A stretch of 20,540 nt of DNA from Clostridiales bacterium (GTDB lineage Bacteria; Bacillota; Clostridia; Lachnospirales; WQUN01). The position numbers and the translations under genes are program-made. The number at the start of each line of letters is the position of its first letter. Positions within the stretch are counted from its first letter, which is position 1. The notes beneath the pieces were generated by a model, which ran no database searches, had not been told where the DNA came from, and saw nothing but the letters and a program-made list of their open reading frames with translations. The DNA lies in contig JAISZF010000232.1 of the NCBI GenBank assembly GCA_031269415.1, forward strand, positions 1 to 20,540, read 5' to 3'. Below are positions 1-7,764 of this stretch, one piece after another.

Positions 1-1
1 G

Positions 2-1897
2 TATAATGATAAATTAACCGTCTCGCAATATGACGACGGCGACGACGACGAATTGTGGATTGTGTTAGGCAACAGCTTCAGAGCGTCCGACCAATTGAAG
101 GGCGCGGTTTATATCAGCAATCTGATGTTCTGGGCTGACGAAGACGCGCCTATGCCCGCCGCCGGTAAGTCTATTGACATTAAAATGAATGTCGACGGCG
201 AAGACAATATAACCGAAGAAGAGATCCTTGTAGCGCAGCGTGTGGACTGGGCTGTGTCGCTTAAAACGACCAATACCGTACCGACTTTGGTATCCGGCCG
301 TTATATCGGCCCTTCCTGGAGCGGTATCGACGCGGACGACAATACCCATAAGACAGCGCACGTACAAATGTATGAAAGCACATCCAACGCTTGGTGGTCC
401 AGCCGCACGACGGTATTGGCACTGCCGGCAACGGATAACAGCACCGTAAAAGGCGCGAAATTCCGTAAGGTAGAGATTACGGACATTTCAAACCTCGGAG
501 ACTATGCCGCTGATCTTGAAGCGAAGCATTCGTCCACCATGTATGGCTTGGACGGCAACGCTATCGGCGGAGGCGTTTACCTGAACGACGGTGAGAGACA
601 CGGGTTTGTAACCGTAAACGATAACAAGATTACACTAAACAATATCCGTGTTAATCAAAACAAGAAAGCAACAATTGACTTCGACCTGTGGGTCAGCGTT
701 GAGCTGGGCTTCGGTAAACAGACAGGCGATCTGAAACTCTCTATCGACCCGTCCTCAACCAGCCTTACAGGCGATCAGGAAGCTTATTCATCCGTGGTTA
801 TAGCCCATATAGTCGACCCGATCACAGTGACAACCAAGGTATCTGACTTGAAGATAGGGTATCAGTATCAACCGACAGCCGATATACAAATCACGGAAAA
901 CGGCGGCGGCTATCTGCTGAAGAATAAGACGGTCCGCATATCGATCACCGACCTGATCAATTCCGACATGTGGTTCACGTCGGATACGAAGATTCAGGTA
1001 ACAAGCGGCGATATGAAGATTAAGAATATCACCACCTCAGGTATAGGAGGATTCACCAGCCAGAGCAGCTCATGGCTGTCCAGCAGCACCGACACCGCCA
1101 GCATAGCGTTCGATATTGAGCGTGAATCCACAGCGGCGTCCACAGTCACAATATCAAACGTCGCCGTAAAACTGGATCGCACAGTTCCCGTGACCAACAA
1201 ACAGAGCTATCAAGCGATTGTTTGGGGTACAGCCGTCGCCGAAAACTACGGCTTGACAGGTCCCAGACCGAGCGAGACAGGCGCTATATCATCAGTAAAG
1301 GTCAACTGGAAGGCGGGCTTCAACACAGCCGGCGTTTACTCTCCGTATATCAACGTAATATCTTCTCCTGACGATCAGGGCAGCATACTTTCTCAGGAAG
1401 TACGCGTAACTATCGGCGAGAACTATTACACCGTAAACGGAGTCTCGTACACCATGCCCGCCGCGGCGTATATCTCGGCGGCCAGCCACAGTACTCTTGT
1501 ACCGCTGCGTTTCGTCGCCAACGCTTTCGGCCTGCGCGACGAGAACCAGATTGTTTGGGACGATACCAATAAGACCGCTACAATCTTCGCCCCGAACAGA
1601 ACTGTGCAGTTCACGCTTAACAAGTCTACCATGATAGTGGACGGCGTATCCATCACCATGTTCAGCCCGGACAATCTGCCGGTTATGGCCGAGATAAAGG
1701 GCGACCGCATGTATATCCCGTTCCGCGCGCTCGGACAGGCGTTCGGCGTACCGGTAACGTGGGACGCGGCCACGCAGACCGCTATCTATAACGAAGGAGC
1801 CAACACCAACACCAACGCCGCGGTTACCAACACCAGCCCGACTGACGACGCGACCCCTGTTCCGACAGTGTCCGTTACACCTACGGTAACTCCTTAA
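2..1897 (+). CDS. Surface protein with C-terminal copper-amine-oxidase-like stalk domain (5' partial)
   Basis: The frame is open from the first bases of the window, so the true start lies upstream; 631 residues are visible. A TTG at 53 is inside the frame and is not a convincing start. Most of the visible part is a beta-rich, Ser/Thr/Asp-rich extracellular type of sequence with an acidic stretch (DDGDDDE) near residues 11-17. Residues about 467-596 form a copper amine oxidase N-terminal-like (stalk, PF07833-type) domain. Its marks are the paired 'LVPLRFVANAFG' and 'YIPFRALGQAFGV' motifs, each followed by a Trp-Asp strand. The last 35 residues are an Asn/Thr/Pro-rich tail. The stalk family is known from secreted or wall-associated Firmicute proteins; the function of this one is not recognised. 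A strong terminator follows directly, and the next gene also has a stalk domain. Confidence 0.8.
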   Translation, partial: YNDKLTVSQYDDGDDDELWIVLGNSFRASDQLKGAVYISNLMFWADEDAPMPAAGKSIDIKMNVDGEDNITEEEILVAQRVDWAVSLKTTNTVPTLVSGRYIGPSWSGIDADDNTHKTAHVQMYESTSNAWWSSRTTVLALPATDNSTVKGAKFRKVEITDISNLGDYAADLEAKHSSTMYGLDGNAIGGGVYLNDGERHGFVTVNDNKITLNNIRVNQNKKATIDFDLWVSVELGFGKQTGDLKLSIDPSSTSLTGDQEAYSSVVIAHIVDPITVTTKVSDLKIGYQYQPTADIQITENGGGYLLKNKTVRISITDLINSDMWFTSDTKIQVTSGDMKIKNITTSGIGGFTSQSSSWLSSSTDTASIAFDIERESTAASTVTISNVAVKLDRTVPVTNKQSYQAIVWGTAVAENYGLTGPRPSETGAISSVKVNWKAGFNTAGVYSPYINVISSPDDQGSILSQEVRVTIGENYYTVNGVSYTMPAAAYISAASHSTLVPLRFVANAFGLRDENQIVWDDTNKTATIFAPNRTVQFTLNKSTMIVDGVSITMFSPDNLPVMAEIKGDRMYIPFRALGQAFGVPVTWDAATQTAIYNEGANTNTNAAVTNTSPTDDATPVPTVSVTPTVTP

Positions 1898-1901
1898 CGA
1901 T

Positions 1902-1933
1902 ACGCAAAAAACCCCGTAAGGGGTTTTTTGCGT
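1902..1933 (+). terminator. Perfect 14-bp hairpin terminator
   Basis: A perfect 14-bp inverted repeat (ACGCAAAAAACCCC / GGGGTTTTTTGCGT) with a 4-base GTAA loop starts 4 bases after the stop of the surface protein. The T-run lies in the 3' arm, and an A-run in the 5' arm makes it potentially bidirectional. Confidence 0.9.
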
Positions 1934-1968
1934 TAAAATGACCGCTCTATTACTATTCGTTCTATTAC

Positions 1969-1997
1969 TTGAAATTTGGCGGGGGATCATATATTAT
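1969..1997 (+). promoter_or_regulatory. Sigma-A type promoter for the stalk-TolC gene
   Basis: TTGAAA at 1969-1974 and TATTAT at 1992-1997 are separated by exactly 17 bases. The site lies between the upstream terminator and the ATG at 2031, giving a predicted leader of roughly 25 bases. Confidence 0.7.
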
Positions 1998-2030
1998 AGA
2001 ATAATAAAGAATTTTACTGGGGGGATTATT

Positions 2031-3536
2031 ATGCGTTTTAAAAAGGCGGCGACTGTCGCGGGCGCGCTTATTTTGGGCGTATGCTCAACTTTTGCGCAGG
2101 CGGCCGACAATACGCCTAACCTGAGTGTTGACGGCTTCTTTACGGCGTTCAGAACCAAACCGCAAAGCTCGGGCGGCGTCACCATGATGGCCATGCGCGA
2201 GATAGCCGGTTACGCCGGCGCGTTTGTTTCATGGGCCGACATTACACAGACGGCTACACTGACAAAGGATCATACGGAACTTGTTTTGACGGTCGGCACG
2301 AAACGGGCGTACCTCAATAAACAGCAGATAGAGCTGCCCGCCGCGCCCATGTACAACAACGGCCAGGTCATGGCGGACATTTTGGTTCCCATGCGCTTTG
2401 TGGCCGAAACCTTCGGCATATCCATCGGATGGGAGGAACAAACCAACACGATTGTCATTACGACCGGGAAGGATCCGCTGAAGATCATGGAGATAAACCA
2501 GCCCACCACGTCTAACGCGATCGTGATGGACTATGACCAAGCTTTGCAGAACGCGTTCAACGCCAATTCCTCGCTGCTCAACCTCAAGGAGAGCATAGAT
2601 GTAATAAACGAGCAGCACAGCAACCTGCTGGATCAGATCAATTATCTGGGTTATGTGGCGGATCTCAACGGCCAGCAGTTTACGGACGCGCTAAGGGCAC
2701 TGCGCCAACTGGAAAACACCATGGAGAACATTCCGTACAACGAGCAGATGGTCAGAGATTCAACAGAATATATGCTTCGCAATACCTTGTCGTCCATTGC
2801 CACGGATGAAATGGATCTCCAAATGCTGATTGAGAATATCGCCCTTCAAACGACAAATGTAAAGAATACACAGTTAAAGCTGGAACTGGGCATGGTCAGC
2901 GCCAATACCCTTAGAACTGCGGAGCAGGAATTAGAGCAGAGCAAGGTGAATCAGGAGGTTCTGGAGCTTAAGATCGCCGACGAACGGAGCAGTTTGGGGC
3001 AGATCCTGCTGATGCCCATGGACAGGGAGATCGTCATCAATTTTACGCCTACCGTGGAAGCCTTGCCGCAGCCCAGCCTCAGCGCATTAGTCGCGGATTC
3101 CGTAAATACGGATCCGACGCTTAAGCTGAAGGAAACCGCGCTGAAAGAATCGCAGTACGCGGTTGACACCTATAATGACACCATGACGGAGTCAAAATTG
3201 GAAAAGGAAAATAATCTGACCAGAGCCGCGCGTGATTACGACGACACCAAACGCAACCTGGAAGCCGCCATACGCAACGCCTATAATATGATAACACAGA
3301 TTCAGCAGAATCAGAAATCGCTGGAAATAAACCTGCAAAAGGCCAAAGACACGTATAAAACGCTTTCCACTAACTATCAGGCAGGTCTGGTCACATTGTA
3401 TGACCTGGACGCCGGCAAGGTCGCGATTCTCAAAGCTGAAACCGATATAGCCAAAAACGCCTATACGTATTGGACCTTAACGTTCGGCCTCGCGCATCCG
3501 TATCTGATGGTTGGGGCGTCGTCCTCGGCCAGTTAA
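2031..3536 (+). CDS. Stalk-domain/TolC-family outer membrane efflux-like protein
   Basis: A 501-residue secreted protein. The ATG at 2031 is preferred because GGGGGG lies just upstream, it opens a classical signal peptide (MRFKK, hydrophobic core, cleavage near AQA-A at residues 24-25), and an ATG at 1938 would fall before the promoter. Residues about 30-146 are a copper-amine-oxidase-like stalk domain ('VPMRFVAETFGISIGW'). Residues about 167-490 are long amphipathic coiled-coil helices of the TolC/OEP (PF02321) type. The final 'YQAGLVTLYDLDAGKVAILKA' region is typical of the last TolC helical pair. In diderms, TolC proteins form the outer-membrane channel of efflux and secretion systems. Here no efflux pump or adaptor gene is adjacent, so its partner is unknown. 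The fusion could also be a wall-spanning or purely scaffolding protein. Monocistronic, flanked by two terminators. Confidence 0.8.
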   Translation: MRFKKAATVAGALILGVCSTFAQAADNTPNLSVDGFFTAFRTKPQSSGGVTMMAMREIAGYAGAFVSWADITQTATLTKDHTELVLTVGTKRAYLNKQQIELPAAPMYNNGQVMADILVPMRFVAETFGISIGWEEQTNTIVITTGKDPLKIMEINQPTTSNAIVMDYDQALQNAFNANSSLLNLKESIDVINEQHSNLLDQINYLGYVADLNGQQFTDALRALRQLENTMENIPYNEQMVRDSTEYMLRNTLSSIATDEMDLQMLIENIALQTTNVKNTQLKLELGMVSANTLRTAEQELEQSKVNQEVLELKIADERSSLGQILLMPMDREIVINFTPTVEALPQPSLSALVADSVNTDPTLKLKETALKESQYAVDTYNDTMTESKLEKENNLTRAARDYDDTKRNLEAAIRNAYNMITQIQQNQKSLEINLQKAKDTYKTLSTNYQAGLVTLYDLDAGKVAILKAETDIAKNAYTYWTLTFGLAHPYLMVGASSSAS

Positions 3537-3540
3537 AGCC

Positions 3541-3576
3541 AAAACCCCCTTCAGCCGACTGGCTGAGGGGGTTTTT
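3541..3576 (+). terminator. Bidirectional hairpin terminator between convergent genes
   Basis: Arms AAAACCCCC (3541-3549) and GGGGGTTTT (3567-3575) flank an inner 6-bp stem TCAGCC/GGCTGA with a GACT loop and one bulged T at 3550. The T-run suits the + gene; the A-run in the 5' arm gives a T-run on the minus strand for the Uma2 gene, whose stop is at 3593. Confidence 0.88.
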
Positions 3577-3592
3577 ATAGTGAGAAGCGGGG

Positions 3593-4159
3593 CTATTCAA
3601 CGTATTCAAATACCTCATCAAGACTGATTGTTAAGTCGGTGAATATACCCGTTGTAAAATCAGGCACAAGTGCCTTTAAATCATCCTCCGGCATATATTC
3701 CAACTCCGTGCCGGCGCGATGGTAATATACATTATCTACCGTAAAACTCCCGTCTCTCAGATGATGTATTGTTATGGATTTAGCGTCGGGATCAATCAGC
3801 CAGAATTCTTTAACTCCGTATTTTTCATACGCGGTTTTCTTTTCATCCATATCTCTTTTTGCCGTACTGGGGGAAAGTATCTCAACCACCAAGTCCGGCG
3901 CTCCATGGATGCCGTCGGCTTTACGCTTGCTTCTGTCACATAATATAAGCACATCCGGGATAAAAGTATTCTCGCTGTCCAAGAAAACACTTGCGCCGTC
4001 ATATACCCGGCATGTCTTGCCTTTAAGATACGACGAAAAAATTCTAAATATGTTAGAGGAAATTTCTTGATGATTCATGGTAGGCGTCGCCATCATAAAG
4101 ATTTTTCCATTGATTTTTTCATAACGTCTGTCGCTTGCGCATAATGAGATTTCACTCAT
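3593..4159 (-). CDS. Uma2 family (DUF820) PD-(D/E)XK nuclease-like protein
   Basis: A 188-residue single-domain protein of normal length for Uma2. The start chosen is the ATG at 4159, because AAGGATGG precedes it by a good spacing. An in-frame ATG at 4168 has that same sequence touching it, which is too close. Motifs in order: 'RRYEKINGKI' with Glu14, 'IPDVLILCD' with Pro68-Asp69, 'VVEILSPSTAKRD' with Glu93, then the conserved lysine region and 'GVKEFWLIDPD'. These are the usual PD-(D/E)XK active-site elements, with the lysine displaced to a following helix. The family is very common in cyanobacteria and Firmicutes; no cellular role is firmly established, and a link to mobile DNA is often proposed. 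It lies downstream of an Rpn-type tail fragment on the same strand. Confidence 0.85.
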   Translation of the reverse strand: MSEISLCASDRRYEKINGKIFMMATPTMNHQEISSNIFRIFSSYLKGKTCRVYDGASVFLDSENTFIPDVLILCDRSKRKADGIHGAPDLVVEILSPSTAKRDMDEKKTAYEKYGVKEFWLIDPDAKSITIHHLRDGSFTVDNVYYHRAGTELEYMPEDDLKALVPDFTTGIFTDLTISLDEVFEYVE

Positions 4160-4181
4160 ATTAACCATCCTTATTTGAATG

Positions 4182-4358
4182 TTATCCGACGTTTAGTTCC
4201 CTTTTCAAAAATTCTACTTGAAGCTTTGTTGTACGCGCTATTTTTTCAAGGCTGTCGCCTTCAGCGTGTAAGGCCCTCGCTGTTTCCAGTTTAGTTTCTT
4301 GCCGGCCTTTTTCAATGCCCTTCTCTTCAGCCAGCTCTAAAATTTTCAGCTTTATCAA
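4182..4358 (-). pseudogene. C-terminal tail fragment of an Rpn/PD-(D/E)XK transposase-like protein
   Basis: Read on the minus strand, this frame ends 'ALHAEGDSLEKIARTTKLQ' after an 'ELAEEKGIEKGRQE' charged stretch. That is the hallmark tail of Rpn-family (recombination-promoting nuclease/putative transposase) proteins: an E/K/G-rich helix followed by a small helix-turn-helix-like end. The catalytic domain is missing: the frame is closed by TGA at 4392-4394. It could still be expressed as a 58-residue protein from a TTG at 4358, which has GGGAGGAG about 9 bases upstream. Upstream in another frame, 4327-4413 encodes a 28-residue peptide beginning MSPVELLKES, possibly a frameshifted piece of the same gene. 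The stop is 22 bases from the Uma2 ATG, so the two may be co-transcribed. Remnant is the favoured reading; a deliberate small gene is the alternative. Confidence 0.55.
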
Positions 4359-4394
4359 TTTGCAAAACTCCTCCCATATAAGCGCTTTCTTTCA

Positions 4395-4578
4395 GCAATT
4401 CAACAGGCGACATTATCGTACTATTATATTATTTAGCCGCTTATTATCGTGAGTATACCATGAAAATGGCGGAACGCGCAATGTCGGCTCCTCATTTTCA
4501 CACATAATTTATGCGCTTGATATATAGCCGATCTTGTGATATTGTAAGTGCCAAATATTAAATCTAAGGGGATAGAAG
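4395..4578. other. AT-rich divergent intergenic region
   Basis: No convincing gene beyond the short remnant frames described to its left. It carries a TATAAT on the minus strand (4423-4428) without a good -35, an 8-bp inverted repeat TGAAAATG (4461-4468) / CATTTTCA (4493-4500) with a 24-base loop, and the livK promoter. Confidence 0.5.
4517..4545 (+). promoter_or_regulatory. Candidate sigma-A promoter of the liv operon
   Basis: TTGATA (4517-4522), a 17-base spacer, and TATTGT (4540-4545), about 33 bases before the livK ATG. No promoter-like site is obvious in the 48-base gap after livK, so the whole operon may start here. Confidence 0.55.
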
Positions 4579-5787
4579 ATGAAAAAAGAATTTAAACGTG
4601 TACAAACACTCATGGCCGCCGCTGTGCTATGCGTTTCCGCGCTTACCGCCTGTTCGCAAAACGGCGGTTCGTCCGGTTCGTCCGGCGTATTCAAGATCGG
4701 GGGCACGGGGCCTTTGACGGGCGGCGCGGCAATCTATGGCAACGCCGCTAAGAACGGCGCCGCTATCGCCGTTGAGGAAATCAACGCGCTCGGGGGTATT
4801 CAGTTCGAGCTGCAATATCAGGACGACGAGCATGACGCCGAAAAGGCCATCAACGCTTACAACGCCCTTAAGGACTGGGGAATGCAGATATTCCTTGGTT
4901 CCGTCACATCTACCCCGTCCGTCGCCACCTCCGCCGAGAGCAGCAACGACCGTATCTTCTTTCTGACCCCGTCCGCGTCGTCCGCCGAGGTACTCGGAGG
5001 CGTGGCTGATCCGCTCACTGGCATTGTCAATACCCCGCGTAAAGACAATGTGTTTCAGATGTGCTTCGTTGACCCGAACCAAGGGCTTGCGTCGGCTCAG
5101 TACATATTCGACAAAAATTTGGGGAGTAAAATAGCCGTCATCTATAAGAACGACGACGTTTATTCCATGGGGATTTACAACAGCTTCAAGATCAAAGCCG
5201 ATGAACTCGGGCTTGAAATTGTGTCCGCCACGACGTTTACCGAATCCAGCCAGAACGACTTCAACGTACAGCTTACCGAGGCCAAGAACGCCGGCGCGGA
5301 GCTTATCTTCCTCCCGATGTACTATACGCCGGCTTCTCTGATTATGGCTCAAGCCAAGTCCATGAGCTACGCCCCCAAATTTTTCGGCGTGGACGGGATG
5401 GACGGCATCCTGACCATGGACGGTTTCGACAAATCGCTTGCGGAGGGCGTAATGCTATTAACCCCGTTTAACGCGGACGCGACGGACAAACTGACGGCGG
5501 ATTTTGTGAAAAAATACAGCGATCAATTCGGAGAGGTTCCGAACCAGTTCGCCGCCGACGGCTACGACTGCGTGTACGCCTACTACAACGCGCTGACGGC
5601 GGCAGGCTGTACGCCTGACATGACGGCGTCGGAGATCTGCGAAAAACTCATCCCAACCTTTACCGGTGGCAACTTTAAATTCGACGGGCTGACCGGAAAC
5701 GGTATGCAATGGGACGATACCGGCGCGGTTACAAAAAGCCCGAAAGGCATGATCATTCAAAGCGGCGCGTACGCCGGTATGGATTAA
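4579..5787 (+). CDS. livK: Branched-chain amino acid ABC transporter substrate-binding lipoprotein
   Basis: A 402-residue lipoprotein. It begins MKKEFKR, has a hydrophobic h-region and a lipobox LTAC with the acylated Cys at residue 25, then a Gly/Ser linker. The rest is a periplasmic-binding type I fold (Peripla_BP_6 family): 'IGGTGPLTGGAAIYG' at the start of the mature domain, 'ALGGIQFELQYQDDEHDAEKA' with the QDD motif, and the 'DGYDCVYAYYNAL' helix near the C-terminus. It captures the substrate, probably Leu/Ile/Val or a related amino acid, outside the membrane and delivers it to LivHM. The family also binds other small molecules such as urea or aromatic compounds, so specificity is inferred from the azlCD genes further down the operon. 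A good SD (AAGGGG) lies before the ATG. First gene of the operon; 48 bases separate it from livH. Confidence 0.93.
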   Translation: MKKEFKRVQTLMAAAVLCVSALTACSQNGGSSGSSGVFKIGGTGPLTGGAAIYGNAAKNGAAIAVEEINALGGIQFELQYQDDEHDAEKAINAYNALKDWGMQIFLGSVTSTPSVATSAESSNDRIFFLTPSASSAEVLGGVADPLTGIVNTPRKDNVFQMCFVDPNQGLASAQYIFDKNLGSKIAVIYKNDDVYSMGIYNSFKIKADELGLEIVSATTFTESSQNDFNVQLTEAKNAGAELIFLPMYYTPASLIMAQAKSMSYAPKFFGVDGMDGILTMDGFDKSLAEGVMLLTPFNADATDKLTADFVKKYSDQFGEVPNQFAADGYDCVYAYYNALTAAGCTPDMTASEICEKLIPTFTGGNFKFDGLTGNGMQWDDTGAVTKSPKGMIIQSGAYAGMD

Positions 5788-5835
5788 TATACCGCCTATA
5801 GACACGCGGCTGACTACGGAACGCGGGGAGGGCAA

Positions 5836-6711
5836 ATGACATTTATTTTATACCTTATTAACGGCGTCAGCCTGGGTGGCATATACGCGATAATCGCCCT
5901 GGGTTACACGATGGTATACGGCATAGCTAAGATGTTGAATTTCGCGCACGGCGACATTATCATGGTCGGAGCCTACGTCTGCTTTTTCGCCGCCGCCAGC
6001 TTCGGCATCCCGCCTGTTATCGGCGTGCTGCTGGCGGCGTGCGTCTGCGCCGCGCTGGGCGTGATCATAGAGGCTTTCGCGTATAAACCGCTGCGGCAGG
6101 CGGCTTCTCTCGCGGTTTTGATTACCGCGATCGGCGTGAGCTACCTGCTGCAGAACGCCGCGCTGTTGTTGTGGAAATCGAACCCGCGCGTGTTTACTTC
6201 CATTGTCGGGACAGGCGCGGTAAGAATCTGGGGATTATCAATAACATATGTGACAATAACAACTATTCTCGCGTGTATCGCCATAATGATCTGCCTGACG
6301 GTTTTCACCGGCAAGACAAAGATGGGCAAGGCCATGCGCGCCTGCGCGGAGGACAAAAACGCCGCGAGCCTTATGGGCATAAACGTCAACGTCACCATAT
6401 CTCTCACCTTCGCGATTGGCTCGGCGCTCGCCGCCGTCGCGGGGGCGCTGCTCTGCTCCGCGTACCCGACCCTGTCGCCCACGACGGGTTCCATGCCCGG
6501 TATAAAGGCGTTTACGGCGGCGGTATTCGGGGGCATAGGCTCTGTTCCGGGGGCAATGCTAGGCGGGGTGCTGCTCGGGATCATAGAGATCTTCGCGAAA
6601 GCCTACATCTCAACCCAGCTTTCCGACGCCATTGTCTTTGCCGTGCTGATAGTCGTGCTGCTTGTTAAACCCGCGGGGCTGCTGGGCAGGCAAGTACACG
6701 AGAAAGTTTGA
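5836..6711 (+). CDS. livH: Branched-chain amino acid ABC transporter permease LivH
   Basis: A 291-residue integral membrane protein with about eight hydrophobic segments, normal length for LivH. Family marks are 'GGIYAIIALGYTMVYGI' near the N-terminus, 'LNFAHGDIIMVGAY', and the cytoplasmic coupling loop 'GKAMRACAEDKNAASLMGI' that contacts the ATPases. A late 'KAFTAAVFGGIGSVPGAMLGG' segment is also typical. With LivM it forms the transmembrane channel of the HAAT-family importer. The ATG has a strong SD (GGGGAGGG) at suitable spacing. The livM ATG follows 9 bases after its stop. Confidence 0.95.
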   Translation: MTFILYLINGVSLGGIYAIIALGYTMVYGIAKMLNFAHGDIIMVGAYVCFFAAASFGIPPVIGVLLAACVCAALGVIIEAFAYKPLRQAASLAVLITAIGVSYLLQNAALLLWKSNPRVFTSIVGTGAVRIWGLSITYVTITTILACIAIMICLTVFTGKTKMGKAMRACAEDKNAASLMGINVNVTISLTFAIGSALAAVAGALLCSAYPTLSPTTGSMPGIKAFTAAVFGGIGSVPGAMLGGVLLGIIEIFAKAYISTQLSDAIVFAVLIVVLLVKPAGLLGRQVHEKV

Positions 6712-6720
6712 GGCGGCGCC

Positions 6721-7764
6721 ATGAAGAGATTAAGCCGGACGGCAAAAACGGATATCTTTACATACTCGCTCGTGACAGTTGGTTTCATCGCGGCTCAGTT
6801 AACGCAGGGCGCCGGGCTGATGTCCTCGTCGCTGAAAGGGCAGCTCGTGCCGATATGCGCGTATATTGTAATGGCTGTTTCCCTCAATCTGACAGTAGGC
6901 ATACTCGGCGAGCTATCGCTGGGGCACGCGGGATTTATGAGCATAGGGGCATTTGCGGGCGCTGTGGCCGCCGCCGTACTCGAACCCATTATACCCGTTC
7001 CTGAAATCCGACTGGCGGCGGCGATGATTATCGGCGCGGTTTTCGCGGGGATCGCCGGAATCCTTATCGGCGTTCCGGTATTGCGCTTGAAGGGCGATTA
7101 CTTGGCTATCGTCACGCTGGCGTTCGGGGAGATTGTACTGAATCTCATCAATTGCCTGTATGTCGGGGTGGATTCCAAGGGCTTGCGTATCAGTATGCTT
7201 ACCAGCGCCGAAGCCCTGCGGCTGAATCCCGACGGACGCGTTATCATCAACGGGCCGGTCGGGGCGTCGGGCATAACAAAACTCTCCTCGTTCACCGCCG
7301 GATTCCTCCTGATCCTGATCACGCTGTTCATTGTCCAAAACCTTGTGAACAGCCGCGCGGGGCGCGCCATCCTAGCGGTGCGCGACAACCGTATATCGGC
7401 GGAAAGCGTCGGAATCAGCGTCACAAAACACAAGATGATCGCGTTTGTAATCTCCGCTGTGCTTGCCGGCGCGGCGGGCGTTCTCTTCGCGCTTAACATC
7501 AATACGATCGTCCCCACCAAGTTTAATTTCAATACCTCTATCCTGGTTCTCGTCTTTGTGGTTCTGGGCGGACTCGGCAATATCTGGGGCAGTATTATAG
7601 CCGCCGCCGTTTTGACCGTACTGCCGGAAGCGCTGCGAGGATTTAACAATTACCGGATGCTTGCTTACGCGATTGTGCTGATTCTCGTTATGCTGCTTAC
7701 AAACTCGGCGTTCATAAAATCAACACTGGGACGGCCGCGTCTTAAGAGGGGGGCAAAGACATGA
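6721..7764 (+). CDS. livM: Branched-chain amino acid ABC transporter permease LivM
   Basis: A 347-residue integral membrane protein, second permease of the HAAT importer. Diagnostic segments are 'SLNLTVGILGELSLGHAGFM', 'RLKGDYLAIVTLAFGEI', the coupling loop 'GRAILAVRDNRISAESVGI', and 'FVVLGGLGNIWGSIIAA' near the C-terminus. It pairs with LivH to form the pore. The start is the ATG 9 bases after the livH stop, with GAGGCGG as a modest SD. The stop overlaps the livG start in an ATGA, showing translational coupling. Confidence 0.95.
   Translation: MKRLSRTAKTDIFTYSLVTVGFIAAQLTQGAGLMSSSLKGQLVPICAYIVMAVSLNLTVGILGELSLGHAGFMSIGAFAGAVAAAVLEPIIPVPEIRLAAAMIIGAVFAGIAGILIGVPVLRLKGDYLAIVTLAFGEIVLNLINCLYVGVDSKGLRISMLTSAEALRLNPDGRVIINGPVGASGITKLSSFTAGFLLILITLFIVQNLVNSRAGRAILAVRDNRISAESVGISVTKHKMIAFVISAVLAGAAGVLFALNINTIVPTKFNFNTSILVLVFVVLGGLGNIWGSIIAAAVLTVLPEALRGFNNYRMLAYAIVLILVMLLTNSAFIKSTLGRPRLKRGAKT

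Noticed and set aside
32..52. GAC-rich repeat as a microsatellite
   Set aside because: It is in frame and encodes an acidic stretch (DDGDDDE) of the surface protein; the repeat is short and interrupted.
1292..1990. Long open frame antisense to the stalk domain region
   Set aside because: It runs through the terminator and has Arg/Gly/Val-rich low-complexity composition; a shadow of the sense gene.
1938..2030. ATG at 1938 as the start of the stalk-TolC gene
   Set aside because: It lies directly after the terminator and before the promoter at 1969-1997, lacks an SD, and would bury the signal peptide that begins at 2031.
4360..4578. T-box or other riboswitch before the liv operon
   Set aside because: The predicted leader after the promoter is only about 25 bases and no T-box or aptamer-like conserved stretch is visible.
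4627..5352. Long open frame antisense to livK
   Set aside because: Its composition is Arg/Gly/Val-rich as expected from the codon bias of the sense gene; no family resemblance or SD.
5788..5835. Attenuating hairpin between livK and livH
   Set aside because: Only a 4-bp CCGC/GCGG pairing could be found; too weak to claim.
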